From Rhodopirellula bahusiensis (GTDB lineage: Bacteria > Planctomycetota > Planctomycetia > Pirellulales > Pirellulaceae): 32,376 nucleotides of DNA. This document shows positions 6,801 to 15,991 of the stretch, one piece after another; within the stretch, counting starts at the first letter, position 1, and the number at the start of each line of letters is the position of its first letter. The notes under the pieces are model-generated. The model saw only the letters and a program-made list of their open reading frames with translations. It did no database searches and was not told the origin of the DNA. Location of the stretch: positions 1-32,376 of the forward strand of contig NZ_NIZW01000048.1 in NCBI RefSeq assembly GCF_002727185.1. Reading direction: 5' to 3'. The position numbers and the translations under genes are program-made.

Positions 6801-7814
6801 TCAATTCAAATCCAAGCCTCTTGATTGGCTTTGATGGAGGAGGAGATTGCAGGGGGTTTGTTTCAAAACATCGTTCCAGTCTTTCACGACGCCATCGCAT
6901 CGCGGTGCATGCTCTTTGAAATGCAGGTCATCCCGGCCGATTTGCTGCAGCACGTCACGAAAGTTCTTGGTGAACGTCTCGCCTCCGGCGTCGTTGTCGG
7001 CCGCGATGATTATCTCGCCGCCGGATGGCAATTTGGTCATAGCGGAGCTGGCAAGCTCACGCTGTAGTTCAGAGAGTTGACCGCCCGTTGAGAGATAGCA
7101 CGCGTCTGCTCGAGGGTGCAGGCAGCCGTAAGAGATGGCATCGATAGCACTCTCGGCAAACACAAGGCAAAGCCGCTTGTTTGCTGGCGGCGATGCAAAC
7201 CAAAGTGATTTATACCCGGACGAGGAGAACGATTTCCACTTGTCGTTTCGGCTCTCCCATCCGGTCACGCCTGTTTGATCCCGGTGGGCAAAGACGGCAT
7301 TGCCGCGTTTGTCCGAATGAACGCTACCAGTGAAGGGCGGAGCACTGAGCAGCTCCGGAGTCAAATGCCGAGCGTTATTCAGATAGCGATGCTGCCCGGC
7401 GGCCAGTGGCCGCACTGCGTTTTGGAAAGCCATCCGCACTTCCAAAACGTCTGGTTGCGTTGGTGTCACGTCATGCGGGACGTCATCGGCAATGGGAAGG
7501 GAAGACGAGGGGCACGCACCAACCCAAGGACGCAAACGTTTTCGCACCTGGCCGAGATTGTCAGTCGTTCGATGCTGCACCAGGTCGACGATCGAGCCGC
7601 CGCGATCGCCGGGATCGGTCGCACTCCAATACGTCCAGTGCAACGACTTGGCATTGCGTTGAATTGCGATCTTGGAACCCGTCAAAGGGTTCTTCATGAA
7701 GCATGAATTGGGCGAGGTCTTTTTGGGCACAACCCGATAGCCGAACTCACCCGCACAAAAGACGGGCAGGGCGATATCGCGTTTGAAGCGATCAAGTTCA
7801 GTCTCACGATCCAT
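6801..7814 (-). CDS. DUF3991/Toprim primase-like protein
   Basis: This 337-residue protein belongs to the plasmid DUF3991-Toprim group, thought to act in plasmid DNA replication or mobilisation, although its reaction is not established. The start is placed at ATG 7814 because the protein then begins MDRETELDRFKRDIAL, as relatives do; an open frame continues upstream to 8036 but encodes an untypical basic leader. Residues 1-100 are the DUF3991-like N-domain. The Toprim fold has its glutamate in VFAESAIDA (E221) and the DxD in IIAADNDAGG (D273, D275), with DWNDVL at 312-317. The ribosome binding site is weak. It carries an internal copy of the centromere palindrome (7399-7413). It is transcribed divergently from the 8049 operon. 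Confidence 0.8.
   Translation of the reverse strand: MDRETELDRFKRDIALPVFCAGEFGYRVVPKKTSPNSCFMKNPLTGSKIAIQRNAKSLHWTYWSATDPGDRGGSIVDLVQHRTTDNLGQVRKRLRPWVGACPSSSLPIADDVPHDVTPTQPDVLEVRMAFQNAVRPLAAGQHRYLNNARHLTPELLSAPPFTGSVHSDKRGNAVFAHRDQTGVTGWESRNDKWKSFSSSGYKSLWFASPPANKRLCLVFAESAIDAISYGCLHPRADACYLSTGGQLSELQRELASSAMTKLPSGGEIIIAADNDAGGETFTKNFRDVLQQIGRDDLHFKEHAPRCDGVVKDWNDVLKQTPCNLLLHQSQSRGLDLN
7399..7413. repeat. Fifth centromere-like palindrome, inside the primase-like gene
   Basis: GCGGCCAGTGGCCGC is the exact reverse complement of the 15-bp palindrome at 2535-2549. It lies within the codons for about R135-A139 (RPLAA) of the Toprim protein and in opposite orientation to the four copies near parA. 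A 15-bp exact match is not expected by chance in 32 kb. Confidence 0.75.
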
Positions 7815-8048
7815 GACCGTGTTTATCGCACGCGAATGAGTATTCTGCAAGAATTTCAGGCGACGAGAACGTGCCGAGCACCGGAACAAAACCATGGAGA
7901 GTTTTCCCGGAATTGCACGTAGTGGTTGCTTGAATGCGGTTTTGGGGGGGGGCTTGAACTGGTAATCTGGGAGTTTTGGTGGTCGCGTGACAAAATAGCG
8001 ATCTAGCGAAGTAGTTTCAAACACGAACAGGGGCACAGGGCAGTCGTT

Positions 8049-8912
8049 ATGCAGAAGATATTCATTCCATCAGTGGCTCTTATTTGTTCGCTATCGTTGG
8101 CGACTGTGCATGGACAAGAAGAGTTGATCGACAAATTCGACAACGGTATTGGGCAGACCATGGTCCTAGTCAAGCCTGGTCTATTCGAGATGGGGTCGCC
8201 ACTCGACGAAAAAGGGCGTGACAAGGACGAACTTCAACACGACGTGCAATTGACGCAAACGTTCTACATGTCCACAACCGAGGTCACGCAAAAGCAGTGG
8301 ATTGCAGTGATGGGAGAAGAAACGTGGTTCTTGAGAGGTGGTAGTCGTTCCAACTACATCAATCCCGGTGACGACGTTCCCGCTGTAAACATTAGCTGGC
8401 ATCAGGCGGTTGCATTTTGCGAGGCTCTTTCGAAAAAGGAAGGAAAGACCTATCGACTGCCAACTGAAGCCGAATGGGAGTACGCCTGTCGCGGCGGCTT
8501 CAAGGCTGCCTACAACCATGTTTTGGACCGTAGGTATCCTTGGAAGAACACATGGTGTAAGGAACGGATGAAGTCCACCAGTGCATACGACAATCTCGAA
8601 AACAGCTACGTCGCACGCGAAGTGGCCCAGTTCAAACCGAATCGTTACGGCTTATTTGACATGCACGGGAATGTTTGGGAATGGTGTTCTGACAAATACC
8701 TTGCCGAGTACTACGAGGAATCGCCAAAGTATGATCCACAAGGAGCGGAATTCGAGAAAGAGCACGTCATACGCGGCGGAAGTATCACTGACGAATTTGT
8801 TCATCACCGAAGCGCGAGTCGGTCTTCCAGGGCACCCTATACGCGGCACTCGACCATTGGATTTCGCGTGGCGATGTCAGTCGAATCAGCGGTCACCGGA
8901 CCTGCGAAGTAA
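8049..8912 (+). CDS. Secreted FGE-sulfatase-domain protein (SUMF1-like fold)
   Basis: This 287-residue protein has a Sec signal peptide (residues 1-22, ending ATVHG) and one FGE-sulfatase domain. Family landmarks are EMGSP (53-57), TTEVTQKQW, VPAVNISWHQAVAFCEAL, YRLPTEAEWEYACRGG, YGLFDMHGNVWEWCSDKY, VIRGGS and IGFRVAMS. Planctomycetes encode many such exported proteins. In true formylglycine-generating enzymes two copper-binding cysteines flank the YRYR segment before the AARS motif; here that segment reads EFVHHRSASRSS, without cysteine, so sulfatase activation is unlikely and a binding or structural role is more plausible. It is the first gene of a four-gene operon. The ribosome binding site (AGGGCAG) is modest. 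Confidence 0.88.
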   Translation: MQKIFIPSVALICSLSLATVHGQEELIDKFDNGIGQTMVLVKPGLFEMGSPLDEKGRDKDELQHDVQLTQTFYMSTTEVTQKQWIAVMGEETWFLRGGSRSNYINPGDDVPAVNISWHQAVAFCEALSKKEGKTYRLPTEAEWEYACRGGFKAAYNHVLDRRYPWKNTWCKERMKSTSAYDNLENSYVAREVAQFKPNRYGLFDMHGNVWEWCSDKYLAEYYEESPKYDPQGAEFEKEHVIRGGSITDEFVHHRSASRSSRAPYTRHSTIGFRVAMSVESAVTGPAK

Positions 8913-8968
8913 CTGTGTCTGTTGTTTCCATCTCACGAGCGTTTCGTGACGCTGATCGGAAAGCTTGG

Positions 8969-10675
8969 ATGTCGACGACGGACGGCGCACATCTTTTTCG
9001 GATCGGAGTTCTGACGATCTGTTTGTTTGGCTTCGGAGGTTGCAATACGGTTACGTTTGATCACCGTCCGCCTGATACCAACTTAGATTTTTCCCAATAT
9101 TTCGTTGGCACAATTACGACGAACCAGACGACATCCAAGGGCTTTGAAAATTCGAGTGCCTTTTTTTTCTCGAAGCCGGACAAATCTGGGCGAAGGGAAT
9201 TTTTCTTCACTGAAAAATCAAACGATCCCGAAGCGGAGGCGTCCCAACCTATGCAAGGCGGATCCTATCTCTACAAGCTCGGCGGACAACGATTTCATTT
9301 CTTTGAGTTTGGCGACGTCGCTGCGGGTCGGTACACAGTCGTCCGCGTTGGTTTCGAGAGTGGCAAACTCGTCTTCGAGATACCGAATGCACGTCAGATG
9401 AACGAGGTTTGGCCGCTCGCGAATAAGGAGTTTGCCAATGGAAACTTTCACAGCAGTGCAAGTCCTAATGAGCTTGTGGCCGTTTTCAGCGATCAAGTCC
9501 TGGTGGACGAGCTTTTCGTTGACGCGGACAAGCGAATCATCGATTTAAAAAGCAAAACGGTCGCGGCTACCCTTGGGGAGAAGCAGCTCACTGTAAGCGA
9601 TCCCGGCGGTGTGACTGTCTCGATGCTTTTGCCGGGAATGCCAACCCGTTCTACGTTGATGACCCTGTTCTGTAGCGTGTTTGGCATCGCAGCACTGAGC
9701 ATGGCGTTTCTGACGGGGCGGCTGCTTCTGCAGGACAAGCAAGCCTCGCCACTAGCATTCCAGCAGATTGTGGTCTCGAAAAAGGTTCTTGTAGCAGGAG
9801 CGATGCTGGGAACGATCACAGGTTTTTGTATTTTGCTGCTTCACACGGCGTTCTCCCAGTCGATGCGATCATGGAGTATCGAAACGCTCGTCCCTAAAAT
9901 ATTCGTCATCCTCATCGTGAGCACATTGATAACGTGGGTGGTGGATTCGTACGGCGGTATTTTGTGGGCCGCCGTTTCGGAACGAGAGGAAATGATAAGC
10001 AACGCTTCGAACGCTTTGACTGAGCGGCAAATTATGAAGGGCGGTATGCTCTGCGGATTTGTCGTCGCGGTGACCGTTTTGCTCACCTACTCCGCAAGCA
10101 TAGGCTCGCTCTTTTTCTGGGGGCCAAAACTCATTCTCTTTCTAGTAGCGTTTGGCATCAGTGGCGGAGCACTCGGGACCTGGCTCACGCTTCGAAATGA
10201 ACCATCAGTGACGTTGGTCCAAAATGCATGCCGAGCGAAGAACATTTCGCGTGCGATGGGGCCAGTGGTTCTGGCGATGGCAATGATGGCCCCTGGGTTC
10301 CTGTTGACGCACTGGCTGCAACAAAAGGCGATGTCTTTGGTCGATGCCGGACTGTCTCACCAAATTGATCTGGATATTCCAGGCATCAAAGGGGTTGTTC
10401 CGGTCGCACGCGAACCAACCCTTCAAGATGGGTTTATTGTATTTTTCCTAGGCGTTCCGCAAATCGAGTTTGTTGAATGGACGACGGACGTCAAAGAGTT
10501 CTCGATGAAAACACCGTCACCATGGCGAGAAGCTGTGCTGTCATTCCTTGCATTTCTGACGACGCTGACAACGGCCATTTTGATTTTGCTTCTCGCAAGA
10601 TTGTTCGCAAGCATCTTCCTGCGAGTGGCCGCAACTGACGAAGATGAACCCATTATTTACCGACCGATCGCATGA
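8969..10675 (+). CDS. Lipoprotein with polytopic C-terminal membrane domain, unknown
   Basis: Read from ATG 8969 the product has 568 residues and begins with a lipoprotein-type signal (IGVLTICLFGFGGC, Cys 25). A GTG at 8915, three bases after the previous stop, would add 18 residues before it. Residues about 25-225 form an exported domain rich in beta strands. The rest contains about seven hydrophobic helices, for example TLMTLFCSVFGIAALSMAFL, LVAGAMLGTITGFCILLL and a final SFLAFLTTLTTAILILLLA, with a soluble loop of about 60 residues before the last one. I know no family with this layout. The stop overlaps the next start (ATGA), so it is coupled to the 10672 gene. Confidence 0.7.
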   Translation: MSTTDGAHLFRIGVLTICLFGFGGCNTVTFDHRPPDTNLDFSQYFVGTITTNQTTSKGFENSSAFFFSKPDKSGRREFFFTEKSNDPEAEASQPMQGGSYLYKLGGQRFHFFEFGDVAAGRYTVVRVGFESGKLVFEIPNARQMNEVWPLANKEFANGNFHSSASPNELVAVFSDQVLVDELFVDADKRIIDLKSKTVAATLGEKQLTVSDPGGVTVSMLLPGMPTRSTLMTLFCSVFGIAALSMAFLTGRLLLQDKQASPLAFQQIVVSKKVLVAGAMLGTITGFCILLLHTAFSQSMRSWSIETLVPKIFVILIVSTLITWVVDSYGGILWAAVSEREEMISNASNALTERQIMKGGMLCGFVVAVTVLLTYSASIGSLFFWGPKLILFLVAFGISGGALGTWLTLRNEPSVTLVQNACRAKNISRAMGPVVLAMAMMAPGFLLTHWLQQKAMSLVDAGLSHQIDLDIPGIKGVVPVAREPTLQDGFIVFFLGVPQIEFVEWTTDVKEFSMKTPSPWREAVLSFLAFLTTLTTAILILLLARLFASIFLRVAATDEDEPIIYRPIA

Positions 10676-11316
10676 AACCTGTTGTCGAGACGCAGGATCA
10701 CTTTGTGGTTTGCGAAGAGAAAAAAGGCTGGATCTGCGAAGAAGTGCTTCAATCAGGAAAGCGTCTTGAGCACAGCTTCCCGCAACCAACGAAAAGTTTG
10801 GTAGCAAGGCTTCTCTCGGGAAAGCTGCTCATGAAAGAAGTGCCAGCTGGCACCAACGCGACTATCGCTGCTCCACAGGGGAAGCGTTTGATTCGGGTTG
10901 AAATTCAAGACAAGCAGATTGTTGGAACGCGTGTATCCAAGATCATGGGCCTGATCGGTGCGACGTTTGACGGCGGACGTGTCTCGGCTTCGTTGACCGC
11001 TTTCTCCGTCGGGCAATCTATTGTTCACACGGTGTCTGGTCCGGGAACTATCTACTTTCAGGCCGAAAGTCGCAGCACAAAAGTGCTGACTGAGAGTAGC
11101 GTTGGTGAGGAGTCATTTGATCCGCGGTCAATCGTTTGTTTTGGGGCAGGTAGTGAATTCGTCATCACATCAGGACGCAACTTCTGGAGCCTTTTTGCCG
11201 GTACCTGGCAGCTCGAATTGAAAAGTGGATGGGTCGTTATTGATACTGGGCACGGAACATCACGTGGTTCCGGACTAGGAACAATGCTGAAGCGAGCGTA
11301 TTTACCTTGGACGTAA
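10672..11316 (+). CDS. Beta-rich protein, possibly AIM24-like
   Basis: This 214-residue protein has no signal peptide or membrane helix and is rich in beta strands and glycine. Two segments resemble the AIM24 (TIGR00266) fold: VSGPGTIYFQAES, compare the family's G-x-G-x-V-x-L-Q strand, and DPRSIVCFGAGSEFVITSG followed by FAGTWQLELKSG. The match was made by eye and is weak, so the call is tentative. It is translationally coupled to the upstream lipoprotein gene by an ATGA overlap and lies 19 bases before the GYF-domain gene, so it is probably a cytoplasmic partner of those two membrane proteins. Confidence 0.55.
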   Translation: MKPVVETQDHFVVCEEKKGWICEEVLQSGKRLEHSFPQPTKSLVARLLSGKLLMKEVPAGTNATIAAPQGKRLIRVEIQDKQIVGTRVSKIMGLIGATFDGGRVSASLTAFSVGQSIVHTVSGPGTIYFQAESRSTKVLTESSVGEESFDPRSIVCFGAGSEFVITSGRNFWSLFAGTWQLELKSGWVVIDTGHGTSRGSGLGTMLKRAYLPWT

Positions 11317-11335
11317 TCAAACGAGCAATGACATC

Positions 11336-14300
11336 ATGAGCGATGCGAACAAGTCCGTTGAGGATAAGTGGTTGATCAAGACCATTGAGGGAGACTTTGG
11401 ACCGGTCTCAAGGTCGAAGCTTCAACGTTTGGCCGGGAAGGGAAAGATCCATCGAGAAACGCCCATTCGCCGTCCCGACGATGCGACCTATGTACGCGCT
11501 GAATTGGTCGTCGTTTTCGAGACGACTACGAGTGAGGCTGTCAGCACGCCTACTCCAACGGAGGAGAAGCCGGCAAAGCCTTCGCTCTCGAAGGGTTTGC
11601 AGTCGGTTGCAGGCGTTGCCGCCGATGGCTCGCGTCTTACGAAGCTGAAGGTTGTGGCATTGCCGAAAGCAGATAGGGCGATTGGCCGAAAGGCGATAGA
11701 AGACGGACTTGTTGGAAAAGACAATCCGTACGTTCAAACAATCCTTCAGCTCCGCTCTGATCTTGCAAAGCTCGAAGAAACCAAAGAGACATCTGACAGC
11801 GAGACGCTGAAAGAAAAAGCTCTTCGTCTTGGCACTGAAGCAAAGGTGAAGGTTTCGGCTGAAGCCACTCGGCAAAAAATTGCCAAACAGTATTCGCTGC
11901 TGGGCGCCAGCCTGAGACAGGATCCCAACAAATCATCGAACCCTTCAATAGCAACCGAAGTCACGGCAGCCGCTGCAATTGGTGACGAGATCGACCGATT
12001 GCAGGGCAGCCTTGATGCACGTCCCAAAGACAAAAAACGGGCAATGATCGCGGCTGCAGTCGTGATCGTTGCAGCACTTTGGTGGTTTAGTGGTAGCGGA
12101 ACAGGGACTATATCCACCGCGTGGAACTCCCTCCCATTGGGTGCGGACAATGGCGAGATTGATGAAGTGGAGCGAGCCACCGGACTTGTCGCTGACGATT
12201 TTCAAGAACGATCAGATCTGATTGCTAAACAGGAGAGGGAGCGTCAAGCGGCCGCTGAAGCTGAAAAGCAGAGGCAAGAAGAAGAGAGGGAGCGGCAAGC
12301 CATACTGGCAGAGCAAAAGCGGCTTGCCGAAGAAAAAGCCAAACAGGAGCGAAAAGAACGGCTCGAAAGGGAGGAAGCTGAACGAAAACGCCAAGCGATC
12401 GAGGCAGAGCGAGAGCGGATTGAAGGCTTGCAAGAACGTATACGGACGGCGACAGAGAACCCTGAGCATTTGGTTTTGGTCAAAAAGGTTCCAGCTGACA
12501 AAACATCGCGGGATTTCGAAAAGGTGCTAGTCGACTCGCGAACGTGGGAAACCATCGCCCCCGTCTATTTCCCGCAGCAAGACATACGCCCCATCAAGCA
12601 TTCAGCTTTGTTCTTTTCGCCGGGTGGCGATGACGAGAAGACCATCGGAACTGTTCGTCGTTACGGGAAGATCTGGAATCCAATATTGGACACCCAGGAA
12701 AGACTGCCGTTTGACGACGGCTCCGTGACTATATCGTGGGACAATCGACGTGCATTTCGTATCCAGGATGGAGACCTGTTCCGCGCCAGTTTGGACTGGA
12801 ATCAAGAGACTGTTGTGCTTGGTGATCAGATCACTGAAGTGGGAGTGTTTGATCGCCTCGAATTTGTCAAATGGGTCAGGAATGTGCTCACGTTCCGAAA
12901 TCCATCCAACGACAAAAAACCGATCGTCCAGGTGGACTTAAGCACAAACGAGGTTTTGGAGCTTCCAGCGAGTCCGATCGAGAATGAAAGCACCACTCTA
13001 CAGTTGACGGATACTCTGATGGTGGAGATCAACCCGAAAGAAATTCGGTTCACCGAATTGGATACAGGTGAAGCACGTGCGATCCCCAACTACGAATTGT
13101 TTTCGCACCCAGCAGTGTCAAACAATGCACCTTCAAGGGCTTTACCGATCCTGGAATCGCTGTCGGAACCATTGAGAGACACAGATCGCCCCGTGAAGTG
13201 GATAGACAACCGAAAAACCGCTGTCATTGGAAACGACGTTTTTCTAGCTGTCACCCACGGACATCGCTTGCTGGCGGTCCATCTGCCAACCTTGAGGACT
13301 AAAACGCTTTTTTGTGGATTGGGACCAAGCAATCCCACTCGAGACAACTTTGGCGAAGAACTTTGGATCGCCAAGGTTTTTGGCTCGAAGGTTGTGTGCG
13401 CCGTCACTATCGGGAAACACTGGCAGAGCGTATCCAAGAGCGTATTCTCCGATCCTAAGAGCGGCTCAAAAGATTTTGTAATCGTCGACATCTCGACTGA
13501 TTCGACCAAATTACTACCGAAGTTTGCTTCTACGGCGACATGGATCAACGACAATGCGTTCCTTTACGTCGTCAAATCAGGAGGTATCAGCGAAGTCGGG
13601 CTACACCTCTATTTCATAGATAGAGCCATTTCTAGACGCATCAGCACGCAAACCGAAGAACCAGCCATCGTCATGTTGCAGGATGGAAAAACGGCGCTCA
13701 TGAATCTCGATGGCTGGAAAAAAGTCGACACATCGACTGGAAGCGTTGAGGACATTGACGTGTTAGCAACCGCGGTCGATGTGATGAGGTTGGGTAATCC
13801 GATCGATCTTGGTGTCGACCAAAACCCGCTTGCCGCGTGGAACACATCCCTGTCTCCTACACGTTTCCGCGTTTCCCAAAGTGACATATCCTTCCCGGAA
13901 TTAGCTTTTGAGACCGACGAACAAGTCTTGAGCGACTACAACGGCGCGGTTCGAGAAACCTTGGATTTTGCTATCAAAAGGCGTGCCGGGTTGTGCGATA
14001 TCCTAAACACCAGGAAATATGCGGATCTCGTAGCTCCGGTTATCGAAGAGATGGTTAGCGAAGGTAAAGAAGCACGGTTGCTCCAAGACATGCGTTTTGA
14101 GACGCCAGTGCGTGACAAGCTTGCTTCCTGCGTGGAGGAGAGCAAGGTGCAGATCTGGATCTATGAAACATGCTGGAACGCAGGAGCGATTATCCCTGAT
14201 TGGATGTCAGACTCGCAGATTGAAGAAGCGAGCATTCGCACCGCCAAAAGGCTGATGTCAAACCCCAAAACGCGAACCGGTCTTTGCGCGAGTTTGATTT

Positions 14301-14389
14301 TAGGCAGCACGCGACATCGCACGGGAGCCAATGTACTCGTCTACCAGACGTTCGCCGCAGAATCCAAGAAGCTCCAGGGAAGGCCCTAG
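11336..14389 (+). CDS. GYF_2-domain, single-pass membrane, coiled-coil protein (1017 aa)
   Basis: Residues 11-60 (KWLIKTIEGDFGPVSRSKL and on) form a GYF_2 domain, a peptide-binding module common in planctomycete membrane proteins. A charged linker leads to one membrane helix at about 236-251 (AMIAAAVVIVAALWWF). Residues about 296-370 are a Glu/Arg/Lys/Gln-rich coiled coil. The remaining 640 residues are beta-rich with repeating strand-turn units, possibly a propeller, ending in a helical region. The predicted topology is GYF inside and the coiled coil and large domain outside. It ends the four-gene operon and overlaps the convergent gene at 14386 by four bases. No homologue with a known job is recognised. 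Confidence 0.75.
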   Translation: MSDANKSVEDKWLIKTIEGDFGPVSRSKLQRLAGKGKIHRETPIRRPDDATYVRAELVVVFETTTSEAVSTPTPTEEKPAKPSLSKGLQSVAGVAADGSRLTKLKVVALPKADRAIGRKAIEDGLVGKDNPYVQTILQLRSDLAKLEETKETSDSETLKEKALRLGTEAKVKVSAEATRQKIAKQYSLLGASLRQDPNKSSNPSIATEVTAAAAIGDEIDRLQGSLDARPKDKKRAMIAAAVVIVAALWWFSGSGTGTISTAWNSLPLGADNGEIDEVERATGLVADDFQERSDLIAKQERERQAAAEAEKQRQEEERERQAILAEQKRLAEEKAKQERKERLEREEAERKRQAIEAERERIEGLQERIRTATENPEHLVLVKKVPADKTSRDFEKVLVDSRTWETIAPVYFPQQDIRPIKHSALFFSPGGDDEKTIGTVRRYGKIWNPILDTQERLPFDDGSVTISWDNRRAFRIQDGDLFRASLDWNQETVVLGDQITEVGVFDRLEFVKWVRNVLTFRNPSNDKKPIVQVDLSTNEVLELPASPIENESTTLQLTDTLMVEINPKEIRFTELDTGEARAIPNYELFSHPAVSNNAPSRALPILESLSEPLRDTDRPVKWIDNRKTAVIGNDVFLAVTHGHRLLAVHLPTLRTKTLFCGLGPSNPTRDNFGEELWIAKVFGSKVVCAVTIGKHWQSVSKSVFSDPKSGSKDFVIVDISTDSTKLLPKFASTATWINDNAFLYVVKSGGISEVGLHLYFIDRAISRRISTQTEEPAIVMLQDGKTALMNLDGWKKVDTSTGSVEDIDVLATAVDVMRLGNPIDLGVDQNPLAAWNTSLSPTRFRVSQSDISFPELAFETDEQVLSDYNGAVRETLDFAIKRRAGLCDILNTRKYADLVAPVIEEMVSEGKEARLLQDMRFETPVRDKLASCVEESKVQIWIYETCWNAGAIIPDWMSDSQIEEASIRTAKRLMSNPKTRTGLCASLILGSTRHRTGANVLVYQTFAAESKKLQGRP

Positions 14390-14880
14390 GTGCAACCGAT
14401 ACTTTGGTGCTGATCAAAGAGCATCCGAAGTGCGGACATTTCGATTGCTGCTTCTGCATTCACGTCTTCGATCGACGGATGGTAACTGGGCAATTCGAAA
14501 TTCCAACCACTGCGCGTGATGTTTCCCTCGACATTGACGAGTCGCATTTCGCGAAGGGAATGAGCGAGTTTCATCTCTAGTACAAATTGGCGACCTGGAC
14601 CTCGTGTCACAATGACAACTGCCTTGTCCCGCAGGGTCTTACCACCGCAGATTTCGAAGTGAAAGACGTTGTTTGGATCGACCCACGACCAATAGTAGGT
14701 GAGCTCATCTTTGGTGAGGGTGTCGGCGATTGCTCTCAGCACTGGCGTAATGGCAAGCGAGAAAGCACATTGCAAACCCGTCGACCGCAGAAGCATGTCC
14801 ATTTTGGGCTGGAAAGCGAAGCGCGGGTCCAAATATCTAAACCGTTCAGGATCCGCTGAAGTCTTTTCTAGCTCTTTCAT
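14386..14880 (-). CDS. Uncharacterised 164-residue protein
   Basis: The composition is that of a normal soluble protein with alternating strands and helices (TYYWSWVDPNNVFHFEICGG, AVVIVTRGPGRQFVLEMKL, GWNFELPSYHP). There is no signal peptide. It overlaps the 3' end of the 11336 gene by four bases in convergent orientation. ATG 14880 has no strong ribosome binding site, but inverted repeats TTCATGA/TCATGAA (14876-14882 and 14892-14898) span the start and could be an operator. No family is recognised. Confidence 0.6.
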   Translation of the reverse strand: MKELEKTSADPERFRYLDPRFAFQPKMDMLLRSTGLQCAFSLAITPVLRAIADTLTKDELTYYWSWVDPNNVFHFEICGGKTLRDKAVVIVTRGPGRQFVLEMKLAHSLREMRLVNVEGNITRSGWNFELPSYHPSIEDVNAEAAIEMSALRMLFDQHQSIGCT

Positions 14881-14924
14881 GATTCATGATCTCATGAACA
14901 CGGTGATCGTGTCAAACTTGTGTC

Positions 14925-15320
14925 CTACATCTCAAGCGTATGCCCCTTCTTGCGAGGTGGTGTCAACTGATGGGCCGACGTTTCCTGCTGCTCACCAGAT
15001 TGTTTTTCGTCGCCTTCCTCCGTTTTACCTTGGGACCTTAAACGCTCCTCCTCCTCCTCGACTGATGGTTCGAATTCGTTGCACATCTTAGCCACGCGTT
15101 TGGCATGGTTCTTTTCCATCAATGCAACATCCGGATGTTCAGCACCGCGTTCGGCGATCTCATCGGCAAGTTTTTGTTCATGCTCCTCATTCTCTTGTTG
15201 AATCGCATCCAACCGATCTTGCTTGAATTGGGCAAGTTTGTCCTGGACTTCGGTTTCACTAAGAACGCGTTTATCTTCGGTTTTGGGTCGTTTTTCGTCA
15301 TCTTCTGTCGGGGTGCTCAT
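14925..15320 (-). CDS. Highly charged coiled-coil protein, unknown
   Basis: This 131-residue protein is almost entirely polar and charged, with Glu/Lys/Arg/Gln-rich heptads between residues 25 and 95 (LAQFKQDRLDAIQQENEEHE) and a disordered Gln/Ser/Pro tail. The start is set at ATG 15320 with GAGAGG close upstream; a TTG at 15359 is less likely. It lies 44 bases upstream of the 14386 gene on the same strand, so the two may be co-transcribed. No function can be named. Confidence 0.6.
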   Translation of the reverse strand: MSTPTEDDEKRPKTEDKRVLSETEVQDKLAQFKQDRLDAIQQENEEHEQKLADEIAERGAEHPDVALMEKNHAKRVAKMCNEFEPSVEEEEERLRSQGKTEEGDEKQSGEQQETSAHQLTPPRKKGHTLEM

Positions 15321-15388
15321 GGCCTCTCTTCGTTGAGGTAGACTGCGTTTTCTGATCAAACAGTCCGGTTCGGGTTCGTTGGCGAAAC

Positions 15389-15991
15389 ATGTACGACGCG
15401 ATCATTTTCAAAGTCATTGCGGCAGTGGGCTCCCAGTTCGGATACCGCTGTCACGTCGATGATGGGTTGGGGGCATGGCCGCTACTCATGACAAACGGTC
15501 GAGGGAACTGGGTCATCTACTGCTCTCCCATCTTTCGGGAACGGCACAAGCGGGGCGTGCTTCTCGCGTTCGGTGTGATCGCCGTCGCGATGTACAAGCT
15601 CTGGATGTTGAATTACGAACGCGCAATCGGCGTTCCGTTTGAGCAACTGATGTTCGGCAGCTGGACTCGCATTTGCATTACTGCGATTTTTGCCTATCTG
15701 CTGTCTGGTTTGACATTTGTTTCACGATGGCTGTTCGTGTCTCGTACCATTATCCGTTACTGCGTAGTCCGTTCATTCTATCACAACGGTCCAGACGATC
15801 TCGGTGTTACGGTGGAGCAAGACCCAGAACAAGCAGACCTCGCGTATTTGATGGTCCAGTGGGGATTCGACGGTTGCAACCAACGTGTTTTGATGAAATT
15901 CGAAGGCAACCGTCTAACGAGCGTTGCCGCCCGCGTTCGGGTCGCGTTTTTTGTCGCATTGCACGATGGGGCTACACTGGACAGTGTCTAA
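15389..15991 (+). CDS. Two-helix membrane protein, unknown
   Basis: This 200-residue protein has two predicted membrane helices at about 55-74 (RGVLLAFGVIAVAMYKLWML) and 94-116 (ICITAIFAYLLSGLTFVSRWL), flanked by soluble parts of about 50 and 85 residues. It is transcribed divergently from the 15320 gene across only 68 bases and ends four bases inside the convergent coupling-protein gene. A role as a membrane partner for the anchorless coupling protein is possible but rests on position alone. Confidence 0.6.
   Translation: MYDAIIFKVIAAVGSQFGYRCHVDDGLGAWPLLMTNGRGNWVIYCSPIFRERHKRGVLLAFGVIAVAMYKLWMLNYERAIGVPFEQLMFGSWTRICITAIFAYLLSGLTFVSRWLFVSRTIIRYCVVRSFYHNGPDDLGVTVEQDPEQADLAYLMVQWGFDGCNQRVLMKFEGNRLTSVAARVRVAFFVALHDGATLDSV

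Noticed and set aside
6619..6834. Plus-strand frame beginning TTG at a TTGACA
   Set aside because: It crosses a rho-independent terminator at 6721-6760, has no ribosome binding site and the sequence is low in protein character. The TTGACA also lacks a matching -10.
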